DNA of 64,000 bases, taken from the NCBI RefSeq assembly GCF_013410565.1, contig NZ_JACCFO010000001.1, positions 1,302,001 to 1,366,000 on the forward strand, written 5' to 3'. Shown here in pieces: positions 62,093-64,000 of the stretch. The translations under genes and the position numbers were made by a program. Source of the stretch: Streptomonospora nanhaiensis. Its GTDB lineage: Bacteria > Actinomycetota > Actinomycetes > Streptosporangiales > Streptosporangiaceae. Numbering within the stretch: the stretch's first letter is position 1; every line of letters starts with the position of its first letter. The notes below the pieces were generated by a model, which was not told the origin of the DNA, did no database searches, and saw nothing but the letters and a program-made list of their open reading frames with translations.

Positions 62093-62098
62093 ACTATA
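62093..62098 (-). promoter_or_regulatory. -10 box of the aroF attenuator transcript
   Basis: TATAGT on the minus strand is a near-ideal -10 hexamer, 7 nt before the leader-peptide ATG. Confidence 0.65.
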
Positions 62099-62194
62099 GC
62101 GCACCCCTGCGGCGGCCCGGGCGGCTGAGGGGCGGAGTGGCTCGGCGGTACGGCCCTGGCAGGATGTGAGGGAGAGCGCACCGAGGAGAACCGA

Positions 62195-62797
62195 TTGTCG
62201 GAACAGCCGTTGCCGCCGGGGCAGTACGTACCGCGCGACTGGCCCGCCCTGCACTACGGGCCCGTGCCGCGCTTCCGGCCCGAGCGGTGGGACCTGCGGG
62301 TCTACGGGTTCACCGAGAGCCTGGGCGAGTACCGGTGGACGTGGCCGGAGTTCGACGCGCTGCCGCGCGTGCGGACCGTCTCCGACTTCCACTGCGTGAC
62401 CAGGTTCACCATGCCCGAGGTCGCCTGGAGCGGGGTCTCCACCCGCACGCTGGTGGAGCTGGCGCCCCCGGCGCCCTCGGTCACCCACGTGCTGGTGTGG
62501 GCGGAGTACGGCTACAGCGCCAACATGCGCATCGGCGACTTCCTGGCCGACGACGTGCTGCTGGCCACCCACCGGGAGGGCGCCCCGCTGGCCCCCGAGC
62601 ACGGCCACCCGGTACGGCTGGTGGTGCCCCACCTGTACGGGTGGAAGAGCGTGAAGTGGGTGCGGGCGGTGGAGTACCTGACCGCCGACCGGCGCGGGTT
62701 CTGGGAGGAGCGCGGCTACCACAACCGGGCGGACCCCTGGAAGGAGCAGCGCTACTCCTACCAGGAGGAACCGGGTGACGGGCCGCCGCTGGTGTGA
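62195..62797 (+). CDS. sulfite-oxidase-like molybdopterin oxidoreductase
   Basis: A 200-aa cytosolic protein with only the Mo-cofactor-binding domain of the sulfite oxidase family. WDLRVYGF, VSDFHCVTRFTMPEVAWSGV (Cys67 is the expected molybdenum ligand), GYSANMRI and VRLVVPHLYGWKSVKWVRAVEYLT are the core. There is no signal peptide and no heme or dimer domain. It starts at TTG 62195, with GAGGAGAA just upstream. The substrate is unknown. It is not in an evident operon. Confidence 0.88.
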   Translation: MSEQPLPPGQYVPRDWPALHYGPVPRFRPERWDLRVYGFTESLGEYRWTWPEFDALPRVRTVSDFHCVTRFTMPEVAWSGVSTRTLVELAPPAPSVTHVLVWAEYGYSANMRIGDFLADDVLLATHREGAPLAPEHGHPVRLVVPHLYGWKSVKWVRAVEYLTADRRGFWEERGYHNRADPWKEQRYSYQEEPGDGPPLV

Positions 62798-63176
62798 AGG
62801 GGCGGGTCCGGTCCCGGGTTCGCCGCCGGGTGGCTGCGTCTGGCGGCGTGGAGTCGGATCGGGACCGGGAGGGGGACCGGGATCGGGCTTCGAGTGCCAG
62901 GGCTGCCCGGGACCTGGTGACCGGGGACGACCGGGTGGCCAGGTCTGCGCCGGCCGGACGCGGCCGTCGGGGGGACCTGTCAGGTGCCGCCTGCGGGGGT
63001 GCGGGCGGACCCGACAGGCCGCACCCGCGCGGACGGGCGGGTGGAGGCGCGCCGGTGCGGAGGACGGCCGGCGCGACGGGCAGCCGGTGCGGCGTGTGCG
63101 GAGGGCCGGTGCGCAGGACAGCCGGCGCAAGGACAGCCGGTGCGGAGGACGGTTCCGGCCGGTACCCACCGGTGCG
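62798..63176. other. gap with short degenerate repeats (379 nt)
   Basis: No supported gene; the frame from 62794 reads antisense to the FAD monooxygenase gene. From about 63050 to 63160 the motif CCGGTGCGGAGGAC or variants (GACAGCCGG, GGCCGGCGC) recur at irregular 15-25-nt spacing. A GGGACCGGGA repeat lies near 62858-62885. Confidence 0.4.
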
Positions 63177-64000
63177 TCAGTGGGCGGGCCCGAACCAGCG
63201 TTCCAGCGCGGCGCGCAGGTCGCCGAGGTCGCGGTCGGTGGGCTGCTCCGCCGCCGTCGCCCACGCCGTGTGGCAGTCCGGGCGCAGCAGCAGCGCGCGG
63301 GCGGGAGCCGGTGTCGCGCCCGAAGGGCGCGCGGTGACGGCGCGCACCCGGTCGCCCCAGCTCTCGGCCGCCGCCGCGTACTCCCCCTTTCCGGTGAGGT
63401 CCAGCAGCAGCGGACGGGCGTCACGGGTGAGGGCGTCCAGGGCCTGGGCCGGGCCGCCGTCGGCGGGCTCCAGCACCAGGTCGGGCGCCCAGCGTCCGAC
63501 GAGCGGGTGGGGGTCGGCCAGGCCCATGTCGTACCGGACGTCGGCGCCGGCCATGGTGTCGGCGACGTGCTGGACGACGTCGGGAAGGCGCAGCAGCTCG
63601 GTGAACAGCTCCCGCAGGGCGGTGACGTCGGCGCCGGGCGCGATCAGCGCGGACTGCGCCTGGGTCTGCATGTTCACGCGCTCGGCGACCGGGCGGCGCT
63701 CGGCCTCGTAGGTGTCCAGCAGGCCGGGCGCGGAGCGGCCGCGCACCACGGCGGCCAGCTTCCAGCCGAGGTTGACGGCGTCCTGCAGGCCCAGGTTGAG
63801 GCCGGGTCCGCCCATGGCGGAGTGCACATGGGCGGCGTCGCCGACCAGCAGGACGCGGCCCGCGCGGAACCGGTCGGCCAGGCGGGTGTTGCCGCCCAGC
63901 ACCCGGCGGAGCACGTGCGGCCCCGGGCCGGCCGGGGGTGCGAGCGGCACGTCGGCGCCCAGCACGCGGCGCACGCTGTCGCGGAGCTCGGCCAGGGTGG
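63177..64000 (-). CDS. FAD-dependent monooxygenase, C-terminal part, runs off the right edge
   Basis: The frame is open to the window edge, where the reading TLAELRDSVRRVLGADVPL continues a coding pattern, so the N-terminus lies outside. The distal FAD motif RAGRVLLVGDAAHVHSAMGGPGLNLGLQDAVNLGWKLAAV identifies a class A aromatic/polyketide hydroxylase of the PHBH type, and the C-terminal about 110 residues (PLVGRWAPDL... ARALLLRPDCHTAW) form the thioredoxin-like tail seen in this group. Substrate unknown. No cofactor partner gene is in view. Confidence 0.88.
   Translation of the reverse strand, partial: TLAELRDSVRRVLGADVPLAPPAGPGPHVLRRVLGGNTRLADRFRAGRVLLVGDAAHVHSAMGGPGLNLGLQDAVNLGWKLAAVVRGRSAPGLLDTYEAERRPVAERVNMQTQAQSALIAPGADVTALRELFTELLRLPDVVQHVADTMAGADVRYDMGLADPHPLVGRWAPDLVLEPADGGPAQALDALTRDARPLLLDLTGKGEYAAAAESWGDRVRAVTARPSGATPAPARALLLRPDCHTAWATAAEQPTDRDLGDLRAALERWFGPAH

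Noticed and set aside
62794-63711. 305-aa plus-strand open frame after the sulfite-oxidase-like gene
   Set aside because: Its second half is antisense to the FAD monooxygenase and the first half is Arg/Gly-rich repeat DNA.

Overview
The window is very GC-rich DNA (roughly 74-76% by eye) with dense genes, frequent GTG and TTG starts, and several starts placed 6-8 nt after a TANNNT -10 box with no ribosome-binding site. Together with bldD, an actinobacterial-type integration host factor, an F420/deazaflavin-type reductase and SAM-IV, FMN and TPP riboswitches, this points to a filamentous actinomycete. A Nocardiopsaceae member (Nocardiopsis or Streptomonospora) is my best guess, made from gene content and not from a marker gene. 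No rRNA, tRNA, insertion sequence, prophage or CRISPR array was recognised.

Layout. 0.3-4.2 kb: riboflavin operon on the minus strand (ribE, ribBA, ribH, then two small membrane-protein genes) behind an FMN riboswitch. 4.2-8.7 kb: PAP2 phosphatase, rpe, rsmB and fmt on the minus strand. 8.9-11.5 kb: divergent priA with a long disordered insert. 11.6-22.4 kb: accessory block with a Uma2 protein, a DinB-fold protein, a SAM-methyltransferase relative, a SufS-like PLP enzyme behind a SAM-IV riboswitch, a DUF3870 protein, a glutarate-type CoA-transferase/acyl-CoA dehydrogenase pair, an F420-type reductase, a DUF418 membrane protein and an OFA-family MFS carrier. 22.5-27.3 kb: metK, coaBC, rpoZ, gmk, mihF. 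27.8-38.2 kb: complete UMP pathway pyrR-pyrB-pyrC-carA-carB-pyrK-pyrD-pyrF (minus strand) with a PyrR-binding loop at the pyrR start. 38.7 kb: bldD. 39.8-42.5 kb: GNAT, metF, polyprenyl synthase. 42.7-44.2 kb: non-coding 72-bp repeat arrays in opposite orientations around a central inverted repeat. 44.7-49.2 kb: second DUF418 protein, NAD(P)-binding SDR, fatty acyl-CoA ligase. 49.4-53.3 kb: thiE, an Rv2175c-type DNA-binding protein, and TPP-riboswitch-thiO-thiS-thiG. 53.5-56.3 kb: PASTA Ser/Thr kinase and an orphan response regulator. 56.4-60.7 kb: glpK (with a DasR-type palindrome upstream), a phosphofructokinase with PPi-type signature residues, and thiI. 60.8-62.1 kb: aroF-type DAHP synthase behind an aromatic leader peptide and terminator. 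62.2-64 kb: sulfite-oxidase-like protein and a partial FAD monooxygenase.

Most of the window is conserved housekeeping in the order usual for actinomycetes. The new material is mainly regulatory: an aromatic-amino-acid attenuator, a SAM-IV riboswitch that appears to hide the ribosome-binding site of a PLP enzyme, an FMN riboswitch followed by a strong hairpin, a PyrR loop over a ribosome-binding site, and a dre-like operator at glpK. The opposed repeat arrays are the main unexplained structure. Products are inferred from motifs and context only; no database search was possible.
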